Shown: positions 53,241 to 62,620 of the stretch, piece after piece
Layout of the letters: each line of letters begins with the position of its first letter
How positions within the stretch are numbered: the first letter of the stretch is position 1
Source: Pyxidicoccus sp. MSG2
GTDB taxonomy: Bacteria; Myxococcota; Myxococcia; Myxococcales; Myxococcaceae
Reading direction: 5' to 3'
DNA: 64,000 nucleotides
Assembly: GCF_026626705.1 (NCBI RefSeq)
Contig: NZ_JAPNKC010000001.1
Coordinates: forward strand, 12,153,001 to 12,217,000
Translations under genes and position numbers: made by a program
Notes under the pieces: generated by a model
Databases searched by the model: none
Told to the model about the DNA's origin: nothing
The model's input: the letters and a program-made list of their open reading frames with translations, nothing else

Positions 53241-54608
53241 ATGGAACCCACGCAGCAGCGGCAGGACTCCATCATCAAGGTGGCGGTGGCGAGCTTCATC
53301 GGCACCGCCATCGAGTGGTACGACTTCTTCCTCTACGGGACGGCGGCGGCGCTGGTGTTCAACCGCCTCTTCTTCCCCTCCCTGGACCCGCTGGCGGGGA
53401 CGATGGCGGCCTTCGGCACCTTCGCCGTCGGCTTCGTCGCCCGTCCGCTGGGCGGCGTGGTGTTCGGCCACTACGGCGACAAGCTGGGCCGCAAGGCCAT
53501 GCTCAGCGCCACGCTGATGTTGATGGGCCTGGCCACCTTCGCCGTGGGCCTGCTGCCCACCTACGACACGCTGGGCATCTGGGCACCGGCGCTGCTCGTG
53601 CTGCTGCGGCTGGTGCAGGGCTTCGGCCTGGGCGGCGAGTGGGGCGGCGCAGTGCTGATGGCGGTGGAGCACGCGCCGCCGAATCGCCGGGGCTTCTACG
53701 GGAGCTGGCCGCAGATGGGGGCACCGGCGGGCATGCTGCTGGCCACGGCCGTGTTTTCCGTCTTCTCGCGCCTGTCGGAAGCGCAGTTCCTCGCGTGGGG
53801 CTGGCGCATCCCCTTCCTGCTCAGCTCGCTGCTCATCGGCATGGGCGTGTTCATCCGCCTGCGCGTGGCCGAGTCCCCCGTGTTCCAGAACCGCAAGCCG
53901 GAGGCCGCGGCCCCACGCATCCCGGTGCTGGACGCGCTGCGGACGTACCCGAAGCAGATCCTCCTGGCGATGGGGGCGCGCTTCGCGGAGAACGGCTTCT
54001 TCTACATCATCACCACGTTCGTCCTCTCGTACGGCACCGAGCGGCTGGGGCTGCCGCGCTCCACGTTCCTCAACGGGGTGCTGATCGCCATGTCGGTGCA
54101 CCTGGTGGCGATTCCCGCGTTCGGCGCCGCGTCGGACCGCTTCGGCCGCCGGCCGGTATACCTGGCGGGCGCGGTGGGCTGCGGGCTGATGGCGTTCCCC
54201 TTCTTCTGGCTGCTCGACACGAAGGAGACGGGGCTCATCTGGCTGGCCATCTGCCTGGGCATCGTCGCGCACGCGGCCATGTACGGCCCGCAGGCGAGCT
54301 TCTTCTCCGAGCTGTTCGGCACCCGCGTGCGCTACAGCGGCGCGTCGCTGGGCTACCAACTGGCGTCGGTGTTCGCCGGAGGGCTGTCGCCCGTCGTCGC
54401 CACCGCGCTGCTGGCGCGCTCGGGCGGACAGGCGTGGCCGGTGTCGCTCTACATGGTGGTGCTGGCCGTCATCACCCTGGTCTCCGTCTGGCTGTCGGCG
54501 GAGACCTTCCGGGAGGAGCTCGCGGAGGCCCCGCCCCTCGCGAGCCCTGGCGAGACGGCGCTCAGCGAGCCGTCCAGCCGCAGTCCATCACCTGTGCCGC
54601 CCCGGTGA
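53241..54608 (+). CDS. MHS-family MFS symporter
   Basis: 455 residues, 12 helices. MHS (metabolite:H+ symporter) signatures GTAIEWYDFFLYGTAAAL near the start and GHYGDKLGRKAMLS in loop 2-3. Relatives transport shikimate, proline/betaine, citrate or dicarboxylates. The ATG at 53241 follows a strong GGAGGGGAAGG, preferred over the ATG at 53214. The last 47 bp overlap the convergent SDR gene. Probably imports a carboxylate or similar for the neighbouring dehydrogenase; substrate unproven. Confidence 0.92.
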   Translation: MEPTQQRQDSIIKVAVASFIGTAIEWYDFFLYGTAAALVFNRLFFPSLDPLAGTMAAFGTFAVGFVARPLGGVVFGHYGDKLGRKAMLSATLMLMGLATFAVGLLPTYDTLGIWAPALLVLLRLVQGFGLGGEWGGAVLMAVEHAPPNRRGFYGSWPQMGAPAGMLLATAVFSVFSRLSEAQFLAWGWRIPFLLSSLLIGMGVFIRLRVAESPVFQNRKPEAAAPRIPVLDALRTYPKQILLAMGARFAENGFFYIITTFVLSYGTERLGLPRSTFLNGVLIAMSVHLVAIPAFGAASDRFGRRPVYLAGAVGCGLMAFPFFWLLDTKETGLIWLAICLGIVAHAAMYGPQASFFSELFGTRVRYSGASLGYQLASVFAGGLSPVVATALLARSGGQAWPVSLYMVVLAVITLVSVWLSAETFREELAEAPPLASPGETALSEPSSRSPSPVPPR

Positions 54609-55332
54609 TGCCGCCCGCGGCGTCCGAGCACAGGAAGGAGATGTAGGCGGCGACCTCGGAGGGCTCGAGGAGCCGCTTCACGGCGGCGGGGGCGAGCATG
54701 ATCTTCTCGACGACTTCCGCCGCGGTGATTCCGTGGACGCGCGCCTGGTCGGCAATCTGCTTCTCCACCAGGGGCGTGCGCACGTAGCTGGGGCACACGG
54801 CGTTCACCGTCACGCCCTTGTCGGCGGCCTCGAGGGCCACCGTCTTCGTCAGCCCCATGAGGCCGTGCTTGGCGGAGACGTACGCGGACTTGTACGGCGA
54901 GGCCACGAGCCCGTGGAGCGAGGACACGTTGATGATGCGCCCCCACTTGCGCTCGTACATCAGCGGCAGGGCGTAGCGCGTGAGCAGGAACGGGCCGACG
55001 AGCATGATGCGGATGAGCTGCTCCCAGCGGTCCTCGGGGAACTCCTCCACCGGGGACACGTGCTGGAGGCCGGCGTTGTTGACGAGGATGTCCAGCCGGC
55101 CCCACTCGCGCTCGGCGGTCGCCACCAGGGCGCGGCAGTCCTCGCGGGACGAGACGTCCGCCCACTGGTAGCGAGCCCCCGGAAGCCGCTGCGCCGCCGC
55201 GGTGCCGGCGTCCTCGTCGAGGTCCGCCAGCAGCACGCGCACACCCTGGGACGCCAGGCTCTCCGCCACCGCGAGGCCGATACCATTCGCCGCGCCCGTC
55301 ACGAGGGCACACCGACCTGAATCCTGATTCAC
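54562..55332 (-). CDS. Short-chain dehydrogenase, 3-hydroxybutyrate dehydrogenase-like
   Basis: 256 residues. Rossmann TGAANGIG (12-19), NNAG (85-88), catalytic Ser138, Tyr151 and Lys155 (YVSAK), and the C-terminal LEPSEVAAYISFLCSD. The sequence SYVRTPLVEKQIADQA is characteristic of NAD-dependent D-3-hydroxybutyrate dehydrogenases, which interconvert 3-hydroxybutyrate and acetoacetate in PHB/ketone metabolism. The start is GTG at 55332, fixed by GGAGG upstream. It overlaps the convergent symporter gene by 47 bp. Confidence 0.9.
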   Translation of the reverse strand: MNQDSGRCALVTGAANGIGLAVAESLASQGVRVLLADLDEDAGTAAAQRLPGARYQWADVSSREDCRALVATAEREWGRLDILVNNAGLQHVSPVEEFPEDRWEQLIRIMLVGPFLLTRYALPLMYERKWGRIINVSSLHGLVASPYKSAYVSAKHGLMGLTKTVALEAADKGVTVNAVCPSYVRTPLVEKQIADQARVHGITAAEVVEKIMLAPAAVKRLLEPSEVAAYISFLCSDAAGGITGAAQVMDCGWTAR

Positions 55333-55403
55333 GTTCCACCTCCGCGCGCCATGGTGGAGGAAGCCGGGACGGAGGGCAATGCCTCGGAGGCGGGAGCCGC
55401 GCC

Positions 55404-55778
55404 ATGATATGCGGCGCCTACATGCACGCGTCTTTCTCCCGCAACCAGCTCGCCGGCTCCGGGCTGGCCGCCCTGCTCTTCCTCGCCCCTGGCTGCGCGG
55501 CCCACCGGACCGCCGAGACACCTCCAGCGCCTGCCTCCAGCACCATTCCCAGTTGCACGGACGAAGCGAAGGCGGCCCACGTCTCGGGCAAGGCGGTCAT
55601 CCAATGCGTCATCAAGGCCACCGGTGATGTCAGGGACTGCGTCGTCAAGAAGCCGGTGCCGCTGATGACCGAGCACCTCGTGGACGCGCTGCACCGCAGC
55701 AAGTTCCCGCCCGTCGTGTACAAGGGCAAGCCCATCGATGTGGCCTACACCTTCACCATCACCCTGGACTGCAAGTAG
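55404..55778 (+). CDS. Lipoprotein with TonB-like C-terminal domain
   Basis: 124 residues if started at 55404 (an ATG at 55422 is also possible). The lipobox LAPGC ends the signal, followed by a Thr/Ala/Pro linker and a TonB/AgmX-like domain (KAVIQCVIKATGDVRDCVVKK, YTFTITLDCK) with a Cys pair. Same fold type as the AgmX-like protein at 15300. Single gene, divergent from the SDR. Function unknown. Confidence 0.8.
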   Translation: MICGAYMHASFSRNQLAGSGLAALLFLAPGCAAHRTAETPPAPASSTIPSCTDEAKAAHVSGKAVIQCVIKATGDVRDCVVKKPVPLMTEHLVDALHRSKFPPVVYKGKPIDVAYTFTITLDCK

Positions 55779-55848
55779 CGCGGCGGCACGCGCGCATCCC
55801 TCTTCGGGGTAGGCTCACCTCCGCGGCACACGGAGACGAGCCACGTTC

Positions 55849-57657
55849 ATGCCGGAGACCGGGGACGCAGCGGGCAGAAGCCCACGAACAGACGAAGCCA
55901 CACGGACGCACTCCTGGTGGCGCTGGCCCCAGTCGCTGTACCTGGCCATGGGGCTCGGGGTGCTGGTGTCGTTGCCCTCGCTGAACGTGGGGCTCCTGCT
56001 CGATGACCTGCTCCACCGCATCATCCTCTCCGGGCAGCTCCGCGAGTACGGCGACTGGGGACCCCTGAGCCTCTACGAGTTCGTGGGCACGGCGAAGACC
56101 TCACCGGCGGCGCTCCGGGAGTCCGGCCTGCTGCCGTGGTGGACGTCCGACGTGCTGACGGTGCGGTTCTTCCGACCGCTGACCAGTGCGCTGATCACCC
56201 TGGACACCTGGCTCTTCGGCGACGCGCCCCTCCCCGCCCACCTGCACAGCCTCCTGTGGTTCCTGGGGATGGTGGCGGTAGTGGGCTGGTTGCACCGGCG
56301 CCTGCTGCCCGTGCCGCTGGCCGCGGTGGCGACCGTCGGCTACGCCGTGGCCGCGGCGCACCTGATGCCGGTGGCGTGGCTCGCGGCGCGGCATCCGCTC
56401 GTGTCCGGGGTGCCGGGCGTGCTGGCCCTGGCGTTCCACCTGCGCGCCCGGGAAGACGGCTGGAGGCCGGGACGCCTCCTAGCCCCGCTGATGATCGTGG
56501 TGTCGCTGCTCGCGGGGGAGCCGGCGATCGGTGCGGTGGCGATGCTCGGCGCCTATGAGGTGTTCGGCCGTCGCGAGGGCTGGCGTCGAGCGGCCGTGGC
56601 CCTGGCACCCTTCGCCGTCGTGGTGGCGGTGTACCTCACCTTCTACGCGGCCCGGGGCTACGGCGCGCGAGGCAGCGCCGCGTACCTGACGCCCGCGGGC
56701 GCGCCGGGGACCTTCCTGTCGAACGTGGGCCAGCGCGTGCTCGTCCTCCTGGGCGAATTGGTCGTGGCCACGCCCTCCGACGCCGTCGCGTCGGTGCCGC
56801 ACCTGCAGCCCGTCTTCGCCGTGTGGGGTGGGCTCGTCACGCTTGGCGCATTGCTGCTGCTCCGTGCCCTGCGCGGACGTCTGTCGGAGCTGGAGCGGAA
56901 CACGCTGCGCTGGCTGCTCCCCGGCGGGCTGGCTTCGGTCGTCCCTGGCGCGGTGGGCGTCGTCGGTGGCCGGGTGCTGGTGATTCCCCTGCTGGCGGGC
57001 ACCGCCCTGGTGGCTGTGTTGCTCGTCCGGGGCTGGGAGGCCTCGCGAGAGCCGGGACGCACGCGGCTGACGCGCGTGGGGCTCCGGACGATGGTCGTCG
57101 TGCTCGGACTCGGGCACTTCCTCACGGGGCCGCTGTTCCGGGTGGTCATGGGCGTGGTGCTCGGCCAGATTGCCGAGGCCCAGTGGAGCATCGCTCGCGC
57201 GGCCCCACCGTGTGACGGCACCCTCGTCCTGGTGGCTGGGGCCGACCCCACCATCGCCAGCTTCGCCCCGGCGGCCATGATCCTCCTGGGCCGGTCGCCC
57301 CGGCACTTCCAACTGCTCAGCTCGGCGCCTCATGACCATGAGGTGGAGCGCACGTCTGACAGCAGCCTCGACCTCGTGGTGCGCACGGACGAGAGGAAGG
57401 TCGGCTTCTGGGAGCAGGTGCACCGGGACGTCTCGCCAGCGCCCGGGACGGAGGTACGGCTTCACGGGCTCCACGTCACCGTGAAGGAGTCCGTCGAGGC
57501 CGGGCCGATGCGCGTCCACTTCGACTTCGGTCGGCCCCTGGAGTCGCCGGAGCTGTGCTTCATGCGCTGGCACGATGGGGCGCTGCGGCTGCTGGCGCTG
57601 CCATCGCCAGGGCATGCCGTGGCGGTGCCTCACGAGCTGGGGCCCCTGAGGCTCTGA
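55849..57657 (+). CDS. Multi-spanning membrane protein, GT-C-like
   Basis: 602 residues: about ten membrane helices in the first ~440, then a soluble domain of about 160 residues rich in beta strands. The first periplasmic loop holds LLLDDLLHR, an Asp pair at the position where GT-C glycosyltransferases (ArnT/PMT type) keep catalytic acidic residues. Whether it transfers sugars is inference. The C-terminal region (HVTVKESVEAGPMRVHFDF) is like no family recognised. Confidence 0.78.
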   Translation: MPETGDAAGRSPRTDEATRTHSWWRWPQSLYLAMGLGVLVSLPSLNVGLLLDDLLHRIILSGQLREYGDWGPLSLYEFVGTAKTSPAALRESGLLPWWTSDVLTVRFFRPLTSALITLDTWLFGDAPLPAHLHSLLWFLGMVAVVGWLHRRLLPVPLAAVATVGYAVAAAHLMPVAWLAARHPLVSGVPGVLALAFHLRAREDGWRPGRLLAPLMIVVSLLAGEPAIGAVAMLGAYEVFGRREGWRRAAVALAPFAVVVAVYLTFYAARGYGARGSAAYLTPAGAPGTFLSNVGQRVLVLLGELVVATPSDAVASVPHLQPVFAVWGGLVTLGALLLLRALRGRLSELERNTLRWLLPGGLASVVPGAVGVVGGRVLVIPLLAGTALVAVLLVRGWEASREPGRTRLTRVGLRTMVVVLGLGHFLTGPLFRVVMGVVLGQIAEAQWSIARAAPPCDGTLVLVAGADPTIASFAPAAMILLGRSPRHFQLLSSAPHDHEVERTSDSSLDLVVRTDERKVGFWEQVHRDVSPAPGTEVRLHGLHVTVKESVEAGPMRVHFDFGRPLESPELCFMRWHDGALRLLALPSPGHAVAVPHELGPLRL

Positions 57658-57740
57658 CTCGACTTCCAGGTTGGAGATCTCCGCGCAAGCTCGACCCGAA
57701 GCGGTTGATAAACGCTGGAAGCCGCGTACGTTGTCCAGTC

Positions 57741-59000
57741 GTGACCCGACAACCCGAGCTCCCCTCACCCACAAGCACGATTCGCTTCGCAAGCCCCATC
57801 GGCCACGCGTCGCGGCTGCGCAACGGCGCGCTCTTCGTCGACACGAGTGCGGGCGCGCACATCGTCCGGGGGGACGCGGTTCAAGACCTTCCGCCGACCC
57901 CGTTGCGCTGGCCTGAATTGCCCCACCGCCGCTCAGCCAGCGTATGGGAGCTGACAGGGGGGCAGTTTCACTGTCACCGCGACTGGAAATCGACGAATCT
58001 CGCCTACGTTCTCGGCGCCGACGATGAAGTGACACTGGCAGGGACGGCGTTGCCGTCCGAGATCTCCGCTTCGGCGAATTTGAACAGGGCCCTTCCCGGG
58101 CTGCCGGGCGAGGCGATCTTCCCTTCCGGGAACAAGCTCGTGAGACTCAATGCGCTCACCGGCGCCTGCCACGTGATCCAGGTCGACGAGCGACCCGAAG
58201 GTCTTCGTCCGGAAGGTGCTCGTCTGGGCGAGTGGTACGTCGCGTGGACGCACCGGTTGGTCAAGGTGTTCGATCTCACGCTGAGGGAGCGGGCCAGCTT
58301 GTCGTTCCCGGCGGCGAACGTGTCGGGGGTCGCGGTGCTCGGCGAATGGGTGATCGTCCGATTGCAGAACGAGGTCCTCATTCTGGATTCGGCCCTCGAG
58401 GAGTATGGACGCGTCGCGTGTCGGGCCGCGCCGCGCTTCTACGAGCGCTCGGGCACATACGCAGCCGACGCCGACCACGGGTGGCTTCACCTGGCGGGCA
58501 ACGGTCGCCTGTCGACGCTCGATGTCGCGGCGGGCAAGGTTCGATGGGAGACGGAGGTCTCCTCGGACGTCGAGGGGATCGTCGCTCTCGGGGACTTTCT
58601 TTGCGTGTACCCGCAGACGTCGGCGCACGCCTTCGCGAGGGCGGCCGCCAAGACCGGCTACGACCTGGTGCTCGGCAGCGTGGTGACGGCGCGGTTCGGC
58701 GGCCATGCCGGGCAGCTACGGGCCTGGGGCGTGGTGCAGCACGCCATCGCGCTGGGCGGCACTCGGCTCGCGTGCGTCTGGCACACGGTCACCCCTGCCG
58801 ACGACCACCGCCGCACCGTTGCCGTCTGGATGGATCCTTCCGAAGAGGGCGACCCCGTCATCGTCGATGAATACAGCGGATTGTCGGGCGAAATATGCGA
58901 AGACGGCGACGGGGCCCTCGTTTCGTGGGGGTCCGGCACGCTCCTGAAGCGCTGGACGCTGAGTGCGCTCGAGTGTTGCGAGCCGACACGGCGCGACTGA
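57741..59000 (+). CDS. Beta-propeller-like protein, unknown function
   Basis: 419 residues from the GTG at 57741, with no signal peptide. Repeating strand patterns with W/G-containing turns (GEWYVAWTHRLVKVFDL, GEWVIVRLQNEVLILD, HGWLHLAGNGRLSTLD, GKVRWETEVSS) resemble PQQ/WD-type propeller blades, roughly six. Codons look less GC-biased than those of neighbours (for example GAATAC, GAAATATGC), hinting at a separate origin. The start is inferred from frame; a weak ribosome site is present. Two C-terminal cysteines (ECCEP). Confidence 0.75.
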   Translation: MTRQPELPSPTSTIRFASPIGHASRLRNGALFVDTSAGAHIVRGDAVQDLPPTPLRWPELPHRRSASVWELTGGQFHCHRDWKSTNLAYVLGADDEVTLAGTALPSEISASANLNRALPGLPGEAIFPSGNKLVRLNALTGACHVIQVDERPEGLRPEGARLGEWYVAWTHRLVKVFDLTLRERASLSFPAANVSGVAVLGEWVIVRLQNEVLILDSALEEYGRVACRAAPRFYERSGTYAADADHGWLHLAGNGRLSTLDVAAGKVRWETEVSSDVEGIVALGDFLCVYPQTSAHAFARAAAKTGYDLVLGSVVTARFGGHAGQLRAWGVVQHAIALGGTRLACVWHTVTPADDHRRTVAVWMDPSEEGDPVIVDEYSGLSGEICEDGDGALVSWGSGTLLKRWTLSALECCEPTRRD

Positions 59001-59097
59001 CGCTCCTCAGTAGGTCCGGGCAGAGCGCACTCAGTGGCGTAGAGGCGGGATGGAAGCCATGTGGAGGGTGCGGGCTGGAGTTGAGGCCAGTCTCGCT

Positions 59098-60036
59098 TCA
59101 GGCGCGACCCTTGTGGGCGACGCGGGCCGGGTCGGTGGCCGGCAGCTCTTCGAGGAAGTGGTCGATGCACGCACGGACCGCCGCGGTCAGCGAGCGATGG
59201 GCGCGATAGAGGAGGTGGACACCGCCCGACTCACCTTCGTAGCCGTCAAGGACGCGGACGAGCCGCTTCGCGGCGACGTCCTCGGCGCAGCGCACCTCCG
59301 GGAGCATCGCGATGCCGACTCCGGCGAGCACCGCACGGTGGGCGGCTGAGAACTCGTTCACATAGAAGCGTGGCGCCAGGGTGATTCGCTGTTTGCGGCG
59401 TCCCCGGGTCAATGTCCACGTCGCGAACCCATCGGTCGCGCGCGTCGCGATGCAGTCGTGGCGTGCCAGGTCTTCCAGCCGGCGCGGCGTGCCGCGCGCC
59501 TCGAGGTAACGCGGGCTCGCGAAGAGCAGCTTCCGGCTCGACCTCCACAGCTCGCGCGCGACGAAGTCGGTGCTGTCCACCACCTTCCCCGCGAGAATCG
59601 CGAGGTCGTAACCCTCGGCGAGCAGGTCGACCCGCCGCTCGTCGAGCTCGAGGTCGATGGACACGCCCGGATGCTTCGCGAGACAGGCGTAGACGACATT
59701 CGCCACGGCGGCGCCGAGGACGATGGGGGCCAGGATTCGCACGCGACCGCGCGGCTCCTTGCGGAGCTCGCGGACGTGGTCCGTCCCCTGCCAGACGTCG
59801 TCGACCGCCCGCTCGGCATGTTCGAAGTACGCGCGCCCCGCGTCGGTGAGGCGAAGGCTGCGCGTCGTTCGCTCGAGGAGCCGGATGCCGAGCACGGACT
59901 CGAGCCGCGCGATGCGCCGGCTCACCGTCGAGCCCGGGACACCGCGCTCGCGGGCGGCGGCAGTGAAGCTGCGCGCCTGGACGACGCGCACGAAAAGGGC
60001 GACGTCGTTCAGGTCCAGGTCGATTCGTGCATCCAT
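59098..60036 (-). CDS. LysR-family transcriptional regulator
   Basis: 312 residues. N-terminal winged helix-turn-helix (5-65, SFTAAARERGVPGSTVSRRIARLE) then the periplasmic-binding-like effector domain (about 95-300). Divergent from the NmrA-like oxidoreductase gene across 146 bp, the classic LysR layout, so it probably controls that gene and itself. Effector unknown. Confidence 0.94.
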   Translation of the reverse strand: MDARIDLDLNDVALFVRVVQARSFTAAARERGVPGSTVSRRIARLESVLGIRLLERTTRSLRLTDAGRAYFEHAERAVDDVWQGTDHVRELRKEPRGRVRILAPIVLGAAVANVVYACLAKHPGVSIDLELDERRVDLLAEGYDLAILAGKVVDSTDFVARELWRSSRKLLFASPRYLEARGTPRRLEDLARHDCIATRATDGFATWTLTRGRRKQRITLAPRFYVNEFSAAHRAVLAGVGIAMLPEVRCAEDVAAKRLVRVLDGYEGESGGVHLLYRAHRSLTAAVRACIDHFLEELPATDPARVAHKGRA

Positions 60037-60182
60037 GGCATCAATCGCTTTCCGCGAAGCATACTAATGCGCCACGGGAACACGGGCTACGTATCTGCGT
60101 GAAGACACCGGCGGAAGCCGGCGAGTCACCCGTGCGGCCTGGGACATTCCAACGCCGCCGAGGTGGAGAGGAGACCCAGTTC

Positions 60183-61058
60183 ATGTTTCTCGTGTCAGGA
60201 ATCACCGGCAAGGTCGGTGGCGCGGCCGCGCGGCGGTTGCTGGAAGAAGGGCACTCGGTGCGCGCGCTGGTCCGCGACCCGCTCAAGGCCTCGGAGTGGT
60301 CACGCAAGGGCGTCGACGTCCGCCGGGGAGACCTCAACGATGCCGCTGCCGTCGCCGGGGCCCTGGAAGGAGTCGAGGGGGCCTACCTGATGCTGCCCCC
60401 GGTCATCGCTCCGACGCCGGACTTCGCGGAGGTGAAGGCCATGATTGCCAGCTTCCGCGAGGCCCTGCGCCAGGCGCCTCCGCCGCGACTGGTGGTGCTG
60501 TCCTCGTTTGGCTCGCAGCAGCGCAGCGATCTCGGGCTCATCACCGCCACCCACCTGCTCGAAGAGTCGTTGGACGGCTTGCCCCTTCCCACCGCCTTCG
60601 TCCGGGCCGGCTCGTTCCTGGAGAACTACGCCCATGGGCTCGGGAGGGTTGCCTCCACCGGGTATCTCGACAGCTTCATGGCACCGACGGACCGATCCGT
60701 GCCGATGGTTGGCACGGCGGATATCGGCAACCAGGTCGCCCGGCTGCTGCTCGGCGGCTGGAGCGGCAGGAAATTCGTGGAGCTCGGCACCCGGTACAGC
60801 CCGGACGACGTCGCCCGCGCGATGAGCGAGGTGCTCGGCCGGCCGGTTCAGGCGCGGCCGATTCCCCGCGAGACGTGGGCGTCCAGCTTGCAGGCCATGG
60901 GCCTGGCGCCCGGCACCACCGGGGCCTACGAGGAGATGTTGGACGGCATCAACTCGGGCTGGATCGACTTCGGAGTGCCCGGCACCGAGCCGGTCGCCGC
61001 GACAGTGACTCCCGCCCAGGTGTTCGCGCAGGCGACGAAAGCCCGGGGCGCCGTCTGA
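60183..61058 (+). CDS. NmrA-like NAD(P)-binding oxidoreductase
   Basis: 291 residues with an N-terminal dinucleotide-binding GITGKVGGAAARRLLEEG, APTPDFAEV and a central SSFGSQQ. The YxxxK catalytic motif of extended SDRs is absent, which suits atypical SDRs of the NmrA/QOR2 group that may act as redox sensors or quinone reductases. The start at 60183 follows GGAGAGGAG; the in-frame region to 60027 upstream is non-coding. Divergent LysR regulator nearby. Confidence 0.9.
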   Translation: MFLVSGITGKVGGAAARRLLEEGHSVRALVRDPLKASEWSRKGVDVRRGDLNDAAAVAGALEGVEGAYLMLPPVIAPTPDFAEVKAMIASFREALRQAPPPRLVVLSSFGSQQRSDLGLITATHLLEESLDGLPLPTAFVRAGSFLENYAHGLGRVASTGYLDSFMAPTDRSVPMVGTADIGNQVARLLLGGWSGRKFVELGTRYSPDDVARAMSEVLGRPVQARPIPRETWASSLQAMGLAPGTTGAYEEMLDGINSGWIDFGVPGTEPVAATVTPAQVFAQATKARGAV

Positions 61059-61559
61059 GCCAGGGTGCGTCGCCTGAGTGACGGGCGATGCACCTGTTCC
61101 TCCGGTGGGTGGTTGGCCCGGCAAAGCCGGCGCGCCGCGCGTATAGGTGGCGGAGCGCAGGAAGACAATCTGCCGACGGCCACACCAACGGCCTCTGGAC
61201 GCGGCTCAGGTGGCGGCGCGCACTCAATCGGGGATGAGGTTGCGCGGAGCGACACGGTGCGCGCGCCGCCGCGCAATGACCGTTTCGAAGCAGGGCTACC
61301 CGCGGTCACTCGGCGTGGCCGGCAGCTCTTGCCCTTCTCCATGGAGACATTCGGCCCGTGTTCCGCGGCTCCAGGGCGACATGGACGCGAGCCCCTGGAC
61401 GCGGCTGCGTCCTGCCAGGAAGCAGCGGGAGCCCCGTGGCGCCTCATCAGAAGGGAGGCGAACGCTCGCGCCCGGTTGGCGCGCGATTTGCTCCTGAGCC
61501 GGCGCATGAGAGGGCCTGGCCGGCCTCCTTCCCCTCCACCCTGGAGAAAGTCCCCGTCC
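61059..61559. other. About 0.5 kb without a recognisable gene
   Basis: Between the oxidoreductase and the putative effector. It is open in the effector's frame but lacks a ribosome site, and the encoded residues are compositionally unlike a protein domain. No stable hairpin or repeat was noted by eye. Confidence 0.5.
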
Positions 61560-62429
61560 ATGCCTGCCTATTCCTATGAGAAAGCCACGCTGAAGGTCGA
61601 CGACTCCGTTCGCGCTGGCGCGAGCATCATGCAGGATGGGCTCGAGCATCTGCGGATGGTCGCCTTCGAGGGACCTCCCCGGGACTTCCGGCATCTCTCG
61701 GTCTATGGCGAAGAATGCCAGGAGTTGACCCGCATCGGAGCCTTGAGCATCCGCGAGGTGCGACGGCTCCTCAAGGCGGGGCCCACCAACAACACGATGC
61801 AGGGCAACGAGTTCATGTTCGGCGCGGACCCGACGATGGCGTACTCGCTGAACGTACTGGTGGACACGTGCTGGCAGGAACTGAAGGACAACAAGCCGCC
61901 GACCGCCAGGTACAGGCCCCTCTGGGATGGGGCGGCGTATGCGGCCGCCACCCGGGCCGCGGAGGGCGGCGTCTGCGCCGCCATCTCCTGGGTCACCCTC
62001 GGGGTCGTCACCCAGAAGGCCACCAACATCATGGCTTGTGTCTACTACGACAGCGCCCCGGATCATTCCTATGTACTCATCCGCAAGCGGGAGACGCCCT
62101 GGTTCGTCGTGGATCCCTGGGTGCGCGAACCCCGGCTCTGCCCCTGGAGGTACAATCACTTTCAAGGAAGCGCGGGGAATACACACTACTTCCAGATCAC
62201 CCATCCCGTGGTGGACCCCTTCGGACAGCCCGTCCCGGGAGACCTGCTCCAGAGGGCCTTGTCGAAGGCGCAGCTCGTCGGCTACAGGACGCCCCACAAG
62301 CGCAAGGTCTGGGGTCATCAGACCAATGCCGCCGCCGGCCACGCGTCCACCTATGTGCCAGTCTGTGGCCCGGAGGAGTGGGGAACTGGGATCTCGCAGG
62401 ACTTCCGCGTCGAACAACTGTGGGCCTGA
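61560..62429 (+). CDS. Candidate papain-fold-like effector/deamidase with Cys-His-Asp triad
   Basis: 289 residues, no signal peptide. The ATG at 61560 has GGAGAAAG upstream; the longer frame from 61065 is not supported. A plausible thiol-protease-like triad is visible: Cys139 in GGVCAAISW, His169 in DHSYVLI and Asp185 in FVVDPWV, with C-x29-H-x15-D spacing. Papain-fold toxins and deamidases (for example YopT, the PMT C3 domain) use a similar order and H-to-D spacing. Its N-terminal 120 residues are helical and unrecognised. No immunity-like partner is seen. The triad assignment is by eye and needs structural confirmation. Confidence 0.75.
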   Translation: MPAYSYEKATLKVDDSVRAGASIMQDGLEHLRMVAFEGPPRDFRHLSVYGEECQELTRIGALSIREVRRLLKAGPTNNTMQGNEFMFGADPTMAYSLNVLVDTCWQELKDNKPPTARYRPLWDGAAYAAATRAAEGGVCAAISWVTLGVVTQKATNIMACVYYDSAPDHSYVLIRKRETPWFVVDPWVREPRLCPWRYNHFQGSAGNTHYFQITHPVVDPFGQPVPGDLLQRALSKAQLVGYRTPHKRKVWGHQTNAAAGHASTYVPVCGPEEWGTGISQDFRVEQLWA

Positions 62430-62620
62430 CGGCCAGCGTCTCCGCCCGAGAGGCTTCCGCGTGGGTCCGCGGTCGCGCAACCGGGCGACGCGCACTCAAT
62501 CAGGTGTCAGATGATTTGTAGGGGGCATGGGGAGGCCCCTCGCGGCCATCCTGCCACCGCGTTGCACCTTCCAATGAACTGCGAGTGGTGGCCTCATCCG
62601 AAGTAGAGTCCGCCTCCTCC

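Noticed and set aside
61065..61559. N-terminal extension of the candidate effector
   Set aside because: No ribosome site, and a composition typical of non-coding GC-rich DNA; the ATG at 61560 has a GGAGAAAG site.
61210..62510. Short shared string around CGCGCACTCAATC at about 61215 and 62487
   Set aside because: Only about 13 bases match, which is expected by chance in a 64 kb GC-rich window.
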